A stretch of 5,811 nt of DNA from contig CANKNL010000194.1 in the NCBI GenBank assembly GCA_947483345.1, forward strand, positions 1 to 5,811, given 5' to 3'. Source of the DNA: Chitinophagaceae bacterium (GTDB lineage: Bacteria > Bacteroidota > Bacteroidia > Chitinophagales > Chitinophagaceae). The stretch's first letter is position 1, and every line of letters starts with the position of its first letter. Position numbers and translations under genes: made by a program. This document shows positions 1 to 5,811 of this stretch, piece after piece. Below the pieces are notes generated by a model, which ran no database searches, had not been told where the DNA came from, and saw only the letters and a program-made list of their open reading frames with translations.

Positions 1-1901
1 ATTCTTTCGCTTAATTCCAACCAGCGCATTTCTTTTTCGTCGAGAGATTGTACAATGTTGCTGATTCGTTCAGCTGCTTTTTGTAATGCATCATAATCCA
101 TACCGCCGGCATTCATTTTTTCTTCCAATGTTGTTTTTTCTTTTTGCAACTCCGGAATTTCTTTTTCAAGTTGTTCAAACTCGTGCTTTTCTTTAAAACT
201 TGGTTTGCGTTGTTGGTTGTTCGTTGTTGGTTGTTCGGTTTTTATTTCAGAAGTCTGCTTTGTTGTTATCGCTCCTCGGTCAACGGCCAACGATTCACGG
301 TCAACCGCTGCTTTGTATTCACGGTATAAAGTATAGTTTCCCGGAAAATCTTTAATCACCCCATCGCCTTCAAAAGCAAAGAGGTGATCAACCATGCGGT
401 CCATAAAATAACGGTCGTGACTTACAATTAAAATACAACCGGGAAAATCTAATAAAAATTCTTCCAGCGTTCTTAATGTCTGCAGATCCAGATCATTGGT
501 CGGTTCATCTAATATTAAAAAATTAGGGTTGAGAAAAAGTATGCTCAGTAAATGCAGCCGGCGTTTTTCGCCACCACTTAATTTGCTCAATGGTGTGTAT
601 TGCTGTTCAGATGCGAATCCAAATTTCTCCATAAACTGTGTGGCCGAAATTTTACCACCATCGGCCAAAGGAAAAAATTCGGCAAAATCTTTTACATAAT
701 CAATAGCCCGTTTGTCTTCTTTGTATTGTAATCCTTCCTGATTAAAATTGCCGAAAACTACTGTGTCGCCATGGTTAACCTTGCCACTGTCGGGCATTTC
801 CTGCTGCAAGGCAATTTTTAAAAAGGTTGATTTACCAATACCGTTCTTGCCCACAATGCCAATGCGTTCGCCTCTTTTAAAGGTGTAATCAAATCCTTTT
901 AGAATTATTTTATCACCATAACTCTTGTTAATTTTTTTCATCTCCAGAACCTTGCCGCCCAACCTCGTCATCTTCACCTGTAAACTTACATCTGTTTCTT
1001 CCTTACGCTGGCTAACCCGGTCTTCAATATCTGCAAAAGCATCTTGCCTTGATTTTGATTTGGTGGTGCGTGCCTTGGGTTGTTTACGCATCCACTCCAG
1101 TTCTTTCCGAAAAATATTTTTATCTTTTTGCAGTTCGCTGGCCTGCACTTCCTGGCGCAAACTTTTTTGCTCTAAAAAATAATCATAGTCGCCCTTGTAA
1201 ACGTAAATCTTTTCATCGTCCATTTCTAGGATCTCATTACAAACAGCATCCAAAAAATACCGGTCATGCGTAACACAAAGCAGGGTTACTTTTTGTGCCG
1301 ATAAATAATCTTCCAGCCATTCAATCATCTGAACATCCAGGTGGTTGGTAGGCTCATCCAGTATCAATAAACACTTTCCTTCATGTAACTGGGCTTCAAT
1401 CAATGCCTGTGCCAATGCAACCCGTTTGCGCTGGCCACCGCTCAAATTTTTAACCGGCTCATTTAAATGGTGCAGGTTTAGTTTACCCAAAATTTGTTTC
1501 AGTTCACTTTCAAAACTCCAGGCATTCAATTCATCAACCTTGGCCATCAGGTCGGTAAGCTTTTCAATATTGTTTTCTTCCTGTTCCAGACACATTTCAT
1601 ATTCTTTTACCACTTTCACTACCGGGTTGTCCATCTTTAACACGTTATCCCAAATGCTTTTCATTTCTTCAAAAGCAGTATCCTGCTGCAGCATCACTAC
1701 TTTAATGTCTTTGTGTACCCAAAGTGTACCACTGTCGGCCGTATCAAGCCCGGCTATAATTTTTAATAAGGTAGATTTGCCGCTGCCATTACGGGCCACC
1801 AGCGCAATTTTATCTCCTTCTTCCACATAAAAGGAAATATTTTTAAAAAGGGTTCTTATGCCAAACGATTTGGCCAGATTCTCAATTGAAGCGTAATGCA
1901 T
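1..1901 (-). CDS. uup: ABC-F family ATPase, Uup-like (3' end off the window)
   Basis: This is a soluble ABC protein with two nucleotide-binding domains and no membrane segments. ABC-F proteins bind the ribosomal E-site region and act on stalled or structured translation complexes. The 633 visible codons are open without a frameshift; E. coli Uup is about 635 residues, so only a few residues are missing. Domain 1 has Walker A ARNGSGKST (36-44), signature LSGGQ (153-157), Walker B ending LILDEPTNHLD (179-189) and switch His212. The interdomain linker (about 240-310) carries WMRKQPKARTTK, typical of Uup/EttA-type P-site tRNA-interaction motifs. Domain 2 has GKNGIGKST (351-359), LSGGE (441-445), LDEPTNDLD (464-472) and His495. 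A charged coiled-coil-like tail (about 568-633) matches the Uup C-terminal domain. The start MHYASIENLAKSFG fits the family N-terminus exactly. The first Walker A begins with Ala instead of the usual Gly. The linker at 532-564 is encoded by heptamer repeats. The gene is divergent from the glycan genes and probably functionally unrelated. ABC-F membership is certain; the Uup subfamily is likely. Confidence 0.93.
   Translation of the reverse strand, partial: MHYASIENLAKSFGIRTLFKNISFYVEEGDKIALVARNGSGKSTLLKIIAGLDTADSGTLWVHKDIKVVMLQQDTAFEEMKSIWDNVLKMDNPVVKVVKEYEMCLEQEENNIEKLTDLMAKVDELNAWSFESELKQILGKLNLHHLNEPVKNLSGGQRKRVALAQALIEAQLHEGKCLLILDEPTNHLDVQMIEWLEDYLSAQKVTLLCVTHDRYFLDAVCNEILEMDDEKIYVYKGDYDYFLEQKSLRQEVQASELQKDKNIFRKELEWMRKQPKARTTKSKSRQDAFADIEDRVSQRKEETDVSLQVKMTRLGGKVLEMKKINKSYGDKIILKGFDYTFKRGERIGIVGKNGIGKSTFLKIALQQEMPDSGKVNHGDTVVFGNFNQEGLQYKEDKRAIDYVKDFAEFFPLADGGKISATQFMEKFGFASEQQYTPLSKLSGGEKRRLHLLSILFLNPNFLILDEPTNDLDLQTLRTLEEFLLDFPGCILIVSHDRYFMDRMVDHLFAFEGDGVIKDFPGNYTLYREYKAAVDRESLAVDRGAITTKQTSEIKTEQPTTNNQQRKPSFKEKHEFEQLEKEIPELQKEKTTLEEKMNAGGMDYDALQKAAERISNIVQSLDEKEMRWLELSER
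210..237. repeat. Perfect heptamer tandem array (2 x 14 bp, 4 x 7 bp)
   Basis: Two exact back-to-back copies of TTGTTGGTTGTTCG occupy these 28 bases, each made of the 7-base units TTGTTGG and TTGTTCG. On the coding (minus) strand the units read CCAACAA and CGAACAA. The array lies inside the ABC-F gene and encodes about residues 555-564 (TEQPTTNNQQ), a polar low-complexity stretch between the second ATPase domain and the C-terminal coiled coil. Seven is not a multiple of three, so gain or loss of one unit would shift the reading frame ahead of the C-terminal domain. Confidence 0.85.
279..306. repeat. Degenerate heptamer array (4 x 7 bp)
   Basis: Four consecutive 7-base units can be read on the plus strand: GTCAACG, GCCAACG, ATTCACG and GTCAACC. 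They share the frame nnCAACG/nnTCACG. A further ATTCACG occurs nearby at 317-323. The array encodes about residues 532-541 (AVDRESLAVD) of the ABC-F protein, just after the second ATPase domain. It has the same unit length, copy number and total length as the perfect array 41 bases away, but a different unit sequence. It may be an older, drifted array or a copy of a dispersed repeat; the degeneracy makes this call less sure than for the perfect array. Confidence 0.55.
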
Positions 1902-1907
1902 AGTCGG

Positions 1908-1915
1908 CAAAGGTA
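1908..1915 (-). promoter_or_regulatory. Candidate -7 element (TACCTTTG) for the ABC-F gene
   Basis: Read on the minus strand, TACCTTTG matches the Bacteroidota -7 consensus TAnnTTTG at every fixed position. It ends only six bases before the ATG of the ABC-F gene (1901-1899), so transcription would start at or within a few bases of the start codon and the mRNA would be leaderless or nearly so. I see no TTTG or TTG at the usual -33 distance upstream, which lowers confidence. No Shine-Dalgarno-like sequence is present. Confidence 0.4.
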
Positions 1916-1940
1916 AAGGAGTAAATCGTTTGCCGGGTTA

Positions 1941-1969
1941 TTGATTTCGGTTTTGAACCGTTATTTTTG
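1941..1969 (+). promoter_or_regulatory. Candidate Bacteroidota promoter for the flippase/glycosyltransferase genes
   Basis: TATTTTTG at 1962-1969 matches the -7 consensus TAnnTTTG, and a TTG at 1941-1943 lies 18 bases upstream, close to the usual -33 spacing of about 19-21. The predicted transcription start is near 1974-1976, giving a leader of roughly 55 bases before the ATG at 2030. That leader would consist largely of the palindromic repeat at 1971-2002. It would drive the three plus-strand genes as one unit. The call is a motif match only. Confidence 0.45.
1948..1960. repeat. Perfect inverted repeat CGGTT-TTG-AACCG
   Basis: Five-base arms CGGTT (1948-1952) and AACCG (1956-1960) flank a three-base loop. 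The repeat lies between the candidate -33 and -7 elements of the rightward promoter, where a repressor operator could sit. It is followed by TTATTTTT, so it superficially resembles a weak intrinsic terminator on the plus strand, although nothing upstream on that strand needs terminating. The arms are short enough to arise by chance. Confidence 0.35.
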
Positions 1970-1970
1970 T

Positions 1971-2002
1971 CTGTCATCCTGAACGACAGTGAAGGATCTC
2001 AT
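1971..2002. repeat. Dispersed-type palindromic repeat (translates as VILNDSEGS)
   Basis: The sequence has the form GTCATCCTGA...AGTGAAGGATCTC, which resembles a widespread short intergenic repeat known from many Bacteroidota genomes; its spurious translations (VILNDSEGS and similar) often appear at misannotated N-termini. Two inverted pairs can be seen: ATCCT (1976-1980) with AGGAT (1993-1997), and CTGTC (1971-1975) with GACAG (1985-1989). They interleave, so the two stems would compete or form a pseudoknot-like fold. Only one copy is present in the window, so its dispersed nature rests on recognition of the pattern. Confidence 0.6.
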
Positions 2003-2029
2003 CTTATTTGTTCTATAATTTACCTGTTC

Positions 2030-3559
2030 ATGAATTTTTTAAAGTTGATAAAAGCAGAATCATATACAAAGGGTATGGTGCTTTCTGTTATATTCAACAT
2101 TATCTCCAAGGGCATTCTTTTTCTGTTAACCATCATTATAGCCCGGTATTTTGGGAGCAATATTAAAACCGATATTTATTTTTTTGTATTTGCTGCCATG
2201 GTCTTGTTTTCGGGCTTAATCAATAATATGGATACAGCCGTGCTCATTCCCGAATCGATGCGGCTGCGGGTAAAGGAAGGTGATGATAAAGCAGCAGCTT
2301 TCTTAAATTATTTTTTACTGATCTATGTCATCATTGGACTGTTGTTTACGGTTATGATGTATTTTTTTGGTGCTACGGTATTCGGGTTGATATCAAAATT
2401 TTCGGAAGCAGATATGCGTACTTACCATAATTATTTTTGGCTGGGATCGTTGTTTTTTATTTTTATGGTGCTTACCAATCTCATTAATGCCATATTAACA
2501 TCTTTAAAATATTTTACCATACCCATGCTCATCAGCAGCATCAACAGTATCGTGGTTATTGCCGCCATTTTCTTATTTAAAGCCAATTATGATGTGTTGA
2601 GTATTTTCATAGGCGGGTTGATGGCTTATGCCATAAACCTGATCATATTATTGGTTGTATTAAAGACCATAGCCGGATGGCATTTTAATATGGGCGTATC
2701 CGGACTATCAAAAAAAATCGGCCGCGATATTTTATATGCCGGGCTGGGTCAGGTTACAACCGTTGCCGGTAGTATGTTACCGCTGTATTTGCTGAGTGGT
2801 TTTGGTAGCGGCATCATTAGTGTTTTGAATTATGGTAAAAATATCGCCGACATACCCAACACCCTGCTAACTTCGCAATTGGCCAATGTAAGCGGGATTA
2901 AATTAAATGAACAGGTTGCCCAAAAAGATTATTCGGGTATGAATGCAACATTTTTAAGCACATCAAAATTTTTAGTATTTATATTGGTACCGGTCGGCTT
3001 TTTTCTGTTTGTTTTCGCCGAGCCTATCATCCACCTGTTTTATGTGCGAGGAAACTTCGGTGCTGTTGCAGCGGAAGGAGCAGCTGTTTTTATGAAACTT
3101 CTGGCTGTAACAGTTTTCAGTATCGCCATAAATGCCATGGTTACCAGAATATTTATCGCCAAACAGGCCATAAAGCAGGGGTTTATTTATCAGTTGATCA
3201 TGAGTTTGATTTTGATGCTTTTAATTTGGGGCTTTGTTAACATTTATGGGCCATATGGGTATGGCTATGCTATAATTACTTTAAATGTCCTGAATATTGC
3301 CGGTATGTTCTTTAGTTGCCAAATCATTGCACCGGAAATTAATTATGCAATGTTGATCAGATATACGGGCATCATCATTTTGATAAACGGCCTAATAGCG
3401 GCAGTCATGTATTTTATTTCGGCCTGGTTGCCAATGGCCGGGATATTTAAAATGCTGATTTTAATTAGCTGTTGGCTATTTATTTTAGGCGTCATTAATA
3501 AAGTCTGGAAACTCGAATTTAATAGGTTACTCATATTTAAGAAAGACACTGTAAGTTGA
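2030..3559 (+). CDS. MurJ/MviN-like lipid-linked glycan flippase (MOP superfamily)
   Basis: This is a 509-residue polytopic inner-membrane protein, the usual MurJ length (about 510), with roughly 13-14 hydrophobic segments over its whole length. Family landmarks are ARYFG...TDIYF (38-51), the central stretch SGIISVLNYGKNIADIP (260-276) matching the MurJ segment SGSVSxxYYADRLxxxP, and EPIIHLFYVRGNF (331-343) matching the ERGxF signature. It probably moves a lipid-linked sugar across the cytoplasmic membrane. By eye, the positions of E. coli MurJ Arg24, Arg52 and Arg270 are Leu33, Ser61 and Asn271 here, while Arg18 is Lys27 and Asp39 is Asp48. Together with two glycosyltransferase genes directly downstream, this suggests a surface-glycan substrate instead of lipid II. 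I chose ATG 2030 (MNFLKLIKAES) over an in-frame TTG at 1967, because the extra 21 residues are mostly the translated palindromic repeat and would overlap the candidate promoter. A Wzx-like role in an O-antigen or exopolysaccharide pathway is the main reading. Confidence 0.87.
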   Translation: MNFLKLIKAESYTKGMVLSVIFNIISKGILFLLTIIIARYFGSNIKTDIYFFVFAAMVLFSGLINNMDTAVLIPESMRLRVKEGDDKAAAFLNYFLLIYVIIGLLFTVMMYFFGATVFGLISKFSEADMRTYHNYFWLGSLFFIFMVLTNLINAILTSLKYFTIPMLISSINSIVVIAAIFLFKANYDVLSIFIGGLMAYAINLIILLVVLKTIAGWHFNMGVSGLSKKIGRDILYAGLGQVTTVAGSMLPLYLLSGFGSGIISVLNYGKNIADIPNTLLTSQLANVSGIKLNEQVAQKDYSGMNATFLSTSKFLVFILVPVGFFLFVFAEPIIHLFYVRGNFGAVAAEGAAVFMKLLAVTVFSIAINAMVTRIFIAKQAIKQGFIYQLIMSLILMLLIWGFVNIYGPYGYGYAIITLNVLNIAGMFFSCQIIAPEINYAMLIRYTGIIILINGLIAAVMYFISAWLPMAGIFKMLILISCWLFILGVINKVWKLEFNRLLIFKKDTVS

Positions 3560-4656
3560 CCAATAGAAATAAAATAAAATTGTTAATCATTACGCCCAGC
3601 CTGCAATGTGGCGGTTCCGAAAAATTTGTTTCGCTATTGTGTAATCATATCAATACCCAACAGTTTTTGGTTTGCCTGGTTGTTGTTAATAACAGCAGGC
3701 CTTTTTATCAAATAACCAATCCGGCAATTGACATGATTGACCTGAAGAAGAACCGGGTACTGTTTTCATTACCCGCTATTAAAAATGCAGTTAAACAGTT
3801 TAAACCGGATATTATTTTTTCAACGGCCAATCATTTAAATTTATATCTGGCTGTTTTTAAAAATCAGATTAGTAATAAAATAAAATTTGTTGCCCGGGAA
3901 GCCAGTATTGTAAGCATCAATAGTCAGCAGGCAAAAATGCCCGGTTTGTATAATTGGCTAATAAAAAAATTTTACAACCGGTTTGACCGCATCATCTGCC
4001 AATCGGTTTATATGCAACAGGATCTGGTAAGTCAATATAAAATGGCGGCCTCTAAAACAACTATAATTTATAATGCCACTCAGGAAATAGTAAGGGGTCC
4101 AATTTGTCATACTGAACAAACAATTGATCAGGTTTATAAATTTGTAACGGTATCAAGATTGTCTGTTGAAAAAGGTATTGAAAGACTGATACAGGCTGTG
4201 GGCCTGTTATCTCTGCCTTTTAAATATTACATTATTGGCGAAGGACCCAAAAGAAAAGAGTTGCAAAAACTGATCAATGAATTGCAGTTACAGGAAAAAA
4301 TATTTTTAGTGGGAGAAAAACCTGATCCCTTTACCGGCATGGAAGATGCAGACCTTTTTTTATTGGGCTCTTATTATGACGGGTTTCCCAATGTGTTACT
4401 GGAAGCCGGGGCGCATGGGTTACCGGTTATAGCATTTAATGCACCGGGCGGTATTGCTGAAATAATTATTGAAGAAGCTAACGGATTGCTTGTTGAGGAT
4501 AATGATATCATCGCTTTTGCCTCAGCAATAAAAAAAGGGCTGGTGGCCAATTTTAACCGAAATGAAATAATAGAAACCACTAAAAATCGGTTTTCGATAA
4601 ACGTTATTGTTCCTACAATAGAGAATTTATTTTTACAGCTTACCGAAAATAAATAA
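3556..4656 (+). CDS. GT4-family glycosyltransferase (GT-B fold)
   Basis: The product is a 366-residue cytoplasmic or membrane-associated retaining sugar transferase that would add a nucleotide-activated sugar to a lipid-linked glycan. The N-terminal domain has the glycine loop LQCGGSEKFVSLL (16-28). The C-terminal Glycos_transf_1 domain has VSRLSVEKGIERLIQA (199-214), IIGEGPKRKEL (226-236), and DGFPNVLLEAGAHGLPVIA (275-293) followed by APGGIAEII (296-304). In the nucleotide-sugar EX7E motif the first acid is Asp275, not Glu; the second is Glu283. The start is TTG at 3556: the frame has a stop at 3538-3540, no ATG between, and the first internal Met is residue 60, too late for the glycine loop. 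The TTG overlaps the flippase TGA by four bases (TTGA), implying translational coupling in one operon. The donor and acceptor sugars cannot be told from sequence. Confidence 0.92.
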   Translation: MTNRNKIKLLIITPSLQCGGSEKFVSLLCNHINTQQFLVCLVVVNNSRPFYQITNPAIDMIDLKKNRVLFSLPAIKNAVKQFKPDIIFSTANHLNLYLAVFKNQISNKIKFVAREASIVSINSQQAKMPGLYNWLIKKFYNRFDRIICQSVYMQQDLVSQYKMAASKTTIIYNATQEIVRGPICHTEQTIDQVYKFVTVSRLSVEKGIERLIQAVGLLSLPFKYYIIGEGPKRKELQKLINELQLQEKIFLVGEKPDPFTGMEDADLFLLGSYYDGFPNVLLEAGAHGLPVIAFNAPGGIAEIIIEEANGLLVEDNDIIAFASAIKKGLVANFNRNEIIETTKNRFSINVIVPTIENLFLQLTENK

Positions 4657-4694
4657 CGGATATTTGTACCGCTGAAAAAGAAAAATGAAAACGC
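4657..4694 (+). other. 38-base gap between the two glycosyltransferase genes
   Basis: The gap is A-rich just before the next start, as is common for Bacteroidota genes without a Shine-Dalgarno sequence. GATATTTG at 4659-4666 is one base away from the -7 consensus TAnnTTTG, but no matching -33 element is seen. I find no terminator hairpin, so read-through from the upstream gene is expected. A stop at 4686-4688, in frame with the downstream gene, fixes that gene's start at 4695. Confidence 0.5.
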
Positions 4695-5811
4695 ATGAAT
4701 GGCATTAAGCCCAAACTGTTAATTTTTATAAATACACTACAAACCGGGGGTGCCGAACGGGTGGTGTCGTTGCTGCTGAGCCATTTAAAAGATGATTTTG
4801 AAATTCATCTGGCGTTATACAGTAACTATGTTGACTATGCCATTCCTCCCGAAATAAAAATACTTGACCTGCAACAGCCGCTGTTGCAAAATAAAATAAT
4901 CCGGTTTTTAAAATTGCCGCAAATATCCCTGCGGGTTTACCGCTACTGTAAAAAAAATAAGATCAATAATTCCGTTGCATTTTTATACAGGCCCTGTTAT
5001 ATCAATGCCATCATGAAAAATTTTTTGGGATATCGGGGGCACGTGATCATGTGTGAAGGCACACACCAAACTACTATGCAGGAAAGCCATTCAGTTATTT
5101 ACCGGTTATTTTCCAAGTTTATGGTGATGTACGCCTATAAAAGGGCCGATCTGATTTTGGCAAACTCCTATGCCATACAAACCGACCTCATCGAAAATTT
5201 TAAAATTAAAACACCGGTTCGGGTCATTTATAATCCGGTTGATCTGCAGTTTATTAAAACACATGCAGCCGAGTTGCCCGATTTTATTTTTGAAAAAAAT
5301 ATTTTTCATTTTATTACTGTTGGTAATTTACGAAAAGAAAAAAACCAACTTTTGTTGATACAGGCTTTTTTTATTTTAAAAAATCTGCCGTGTAAACTGT
5401 TGATTGTTGGCGCAGGTGTTATGGAGGAAGAGTTAAAACAAAAGGTAAAAGACCTGGGTTTAATGGACAAGATCATCTTTTGCGGCTTTGATAAAAACCC
5501 CTTTAAATATGTAAGTCGCAGCGATTGTTTTGTGTTAAGTTCCAATGTAGAAGGGTTCCCCAATGTTTTAATTGAGGCGCTGGCCTGTGGCAAGCCGGTA
5601 ATTTCTACCGATTGCAGCTCGGGCCCAAGAGAATTGCTGGCACCTGCTACCGACCTGCATCACCGGGCACTTAATACTTTTGAAATGGGTGAGTATGGTA
5701 TATTAACACCCGTTAAAGATGTCATCTCCCTGGCTAATGCCATGAAAAAAATGTATGAAGATGCGGGCTTATGCAGTCAGTTTGCTGCCAAAGCGGCCAA
5801 AAGGGCCGAGC
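4695..5811 (+). CDS. GT4-family glycosyltransferase (3' end off the window)
   Basis: This is a second retaining GT-B sugar transferase, 372 residues visible and open to the right edge; family members are usually about 360-400 residues, so only a short C-terminal helix is likely missing. The N-terminal loop is LQTGGAERVVSLLLSHL (15-31), parallel to that of the upstream enzyme. The C-terminal domain shows VGNLRKEKNQLLLIQAF (209-225), LLIVGAG (235-241), GFDKNPFKYVSRSDCFVLSS (264-283), an intact EX7E motif from Glu286 to Glu294 (EGFPNVLIE), and STDCSSGPRELL (304-315), which helps bind the nucleotide sugar. The ATG at 4695 is the only reasonable start, since an in-frame TGA lies six bases upstream. 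It would act on the same lipid-linked glycan as its neighbour, adding a different residue or linkage. The two enzymes are related in fold but clearly diverged, so this is not a recent duplication. Substrate specificity is unknown. Confidence 0.92.
   Translation, partial: MNGIKPKLLIFINTLQTGGAERVVSLLLSHLKDDFEIHLALYSNYVDYAIPPEIKILDLQQPLLQNKIIRFLKLPQISLRVYRYCKKNKINNSVAFLYRPCYINAIMKNFLGYRGHVIMCEGTHQTTMQESHSVIYRLFSKFMVMYAYKRADLILANSYAIQTDLIENFKIKTPVRVIYNPVDLQFIKTHAAELPDFIFEKNIFHFITVGNLRKEKNQLLLIQAFFILKNLPCKLLIVGAGVMEEELKQKVKDLGLMDKIIFCGFDKNPFKYVSRSDCFVLSSNVEGFPNVLIEALACGKPVISTDCSSGPRELLAPATDLHHRALNTFEMGEYGILTPVKDVISLANAMKKMYEDAGLCSQFAAKAAKRAE

Noticed and set aside
210..306. CRISPR array
   Set aside because: The repeats are 7 bases long, contiguous and without spacers, and they lie within a coding gene.
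144..1830. Plus-strand open frames at 144-329, 496-699, 925-1182, 1049-1273 and 1345-1830
   Set aside because: All lie opposite the continuous ABC-F gene, which has complete motifs on the minus strand; their proteins have no recognisable domains.
1..1901. ATPase of a membrane ABC exporter for the glycan
   Set aside because: Two fused ATPase domains with an ABC-F linker and Uup-type tail, no membrane segments, and divergent orientation point to a translation factor.
1948..1968. Intrinsic terminator (hairpin plus T-run) on the plus strand
   Set aside because: The stem is only five pairs, there is no upstream plus-strand gene, and the T-run is better explained as the -7 promoter element.
1967..2029. 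Flippase start at TTG 1967
   Set aside because: The extension is mostly translation of a dispersed-type repeat, begins within the candidate -7 element, and lies ahead of a good family N-terminus at ATG 2030.
4685..4708. Seven-codon open frame (MKTHEWH) overlapping the second glycosyltransferase start
   Set aside because: It is too short to support, has no recognised leader-peptide pattern, and can arise by chance in an A-rich start region.
3343..5593. Minus-strand open frames at 3343-3549, 4374-4580, 5106-5309 and 5306-5593, and a plus-strand frame at 5170-5358
   Set aside because: Each is a shadow of the flippase or glycosyltransferase genes, which are intact in their own frame.

Overview
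The window looks like chromosomal DNA from a member of the Bacteroidota, probably of the Chitinophagaceae/Sphingobacteriales type. The grounds are moderately AT-rich coding DNA, starts without a Shine-Dalgarno sequence, two matches to the Bacteroidota -7 promoter element TAnnTTTG, and a palindromic repeat whose translation reads VILNDSEGS. No rRNA or tRNA marker is present, so the taxon is inferred.

Layout. Positions 1901 down to 1 (minus strand) hold a nearly complete ABC-F ATPase of the Uup type, a soluble ribosome-associated translation factor; only its last residues lie off the left edge. The variable linker before its C-terminal coiled coil contains two short arrays of 7-base repeats (210-237 and 279-306). 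Positions 1902-2029 are a divergent intergenic region with a candidate promoter in each direction, a small perfect inverted repeat and a dispersed-type palindromic repeat. From 2030 to the right edge lie three tightly packed plus-strand genes: a MurJ/MviN-like flippase (2030-3559), a GT4 glycosyltransferase overlapping it by 4 bases (3556-4656), and a second GT4 glycosyltransferase after a 38-base gap (4695 to beyond the right edge).

How they work together. The rightward genes look like the start of a surface-glycan operon: two retaining GT-B sugar transferases that would build an oligosaccharide on a lipid carrier at the cytoplasmic face of the inner membrane, and a MOP-superfamily flippase that would move it across. 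By eye the flippase lacks most of the arginines essential in E. coli MurJ, which fits a glycan-dedicated role rather than lipid II export. The ABC-F gene is divergently transcribed and most likely an unrelated housekeeping neighbour. No clearly new system is visible. The points most worth checking are the heptamer arrays inside the ABC-F gene, the repeat in the flippase leader that causes a start-site trap, and the altered flippase residues.
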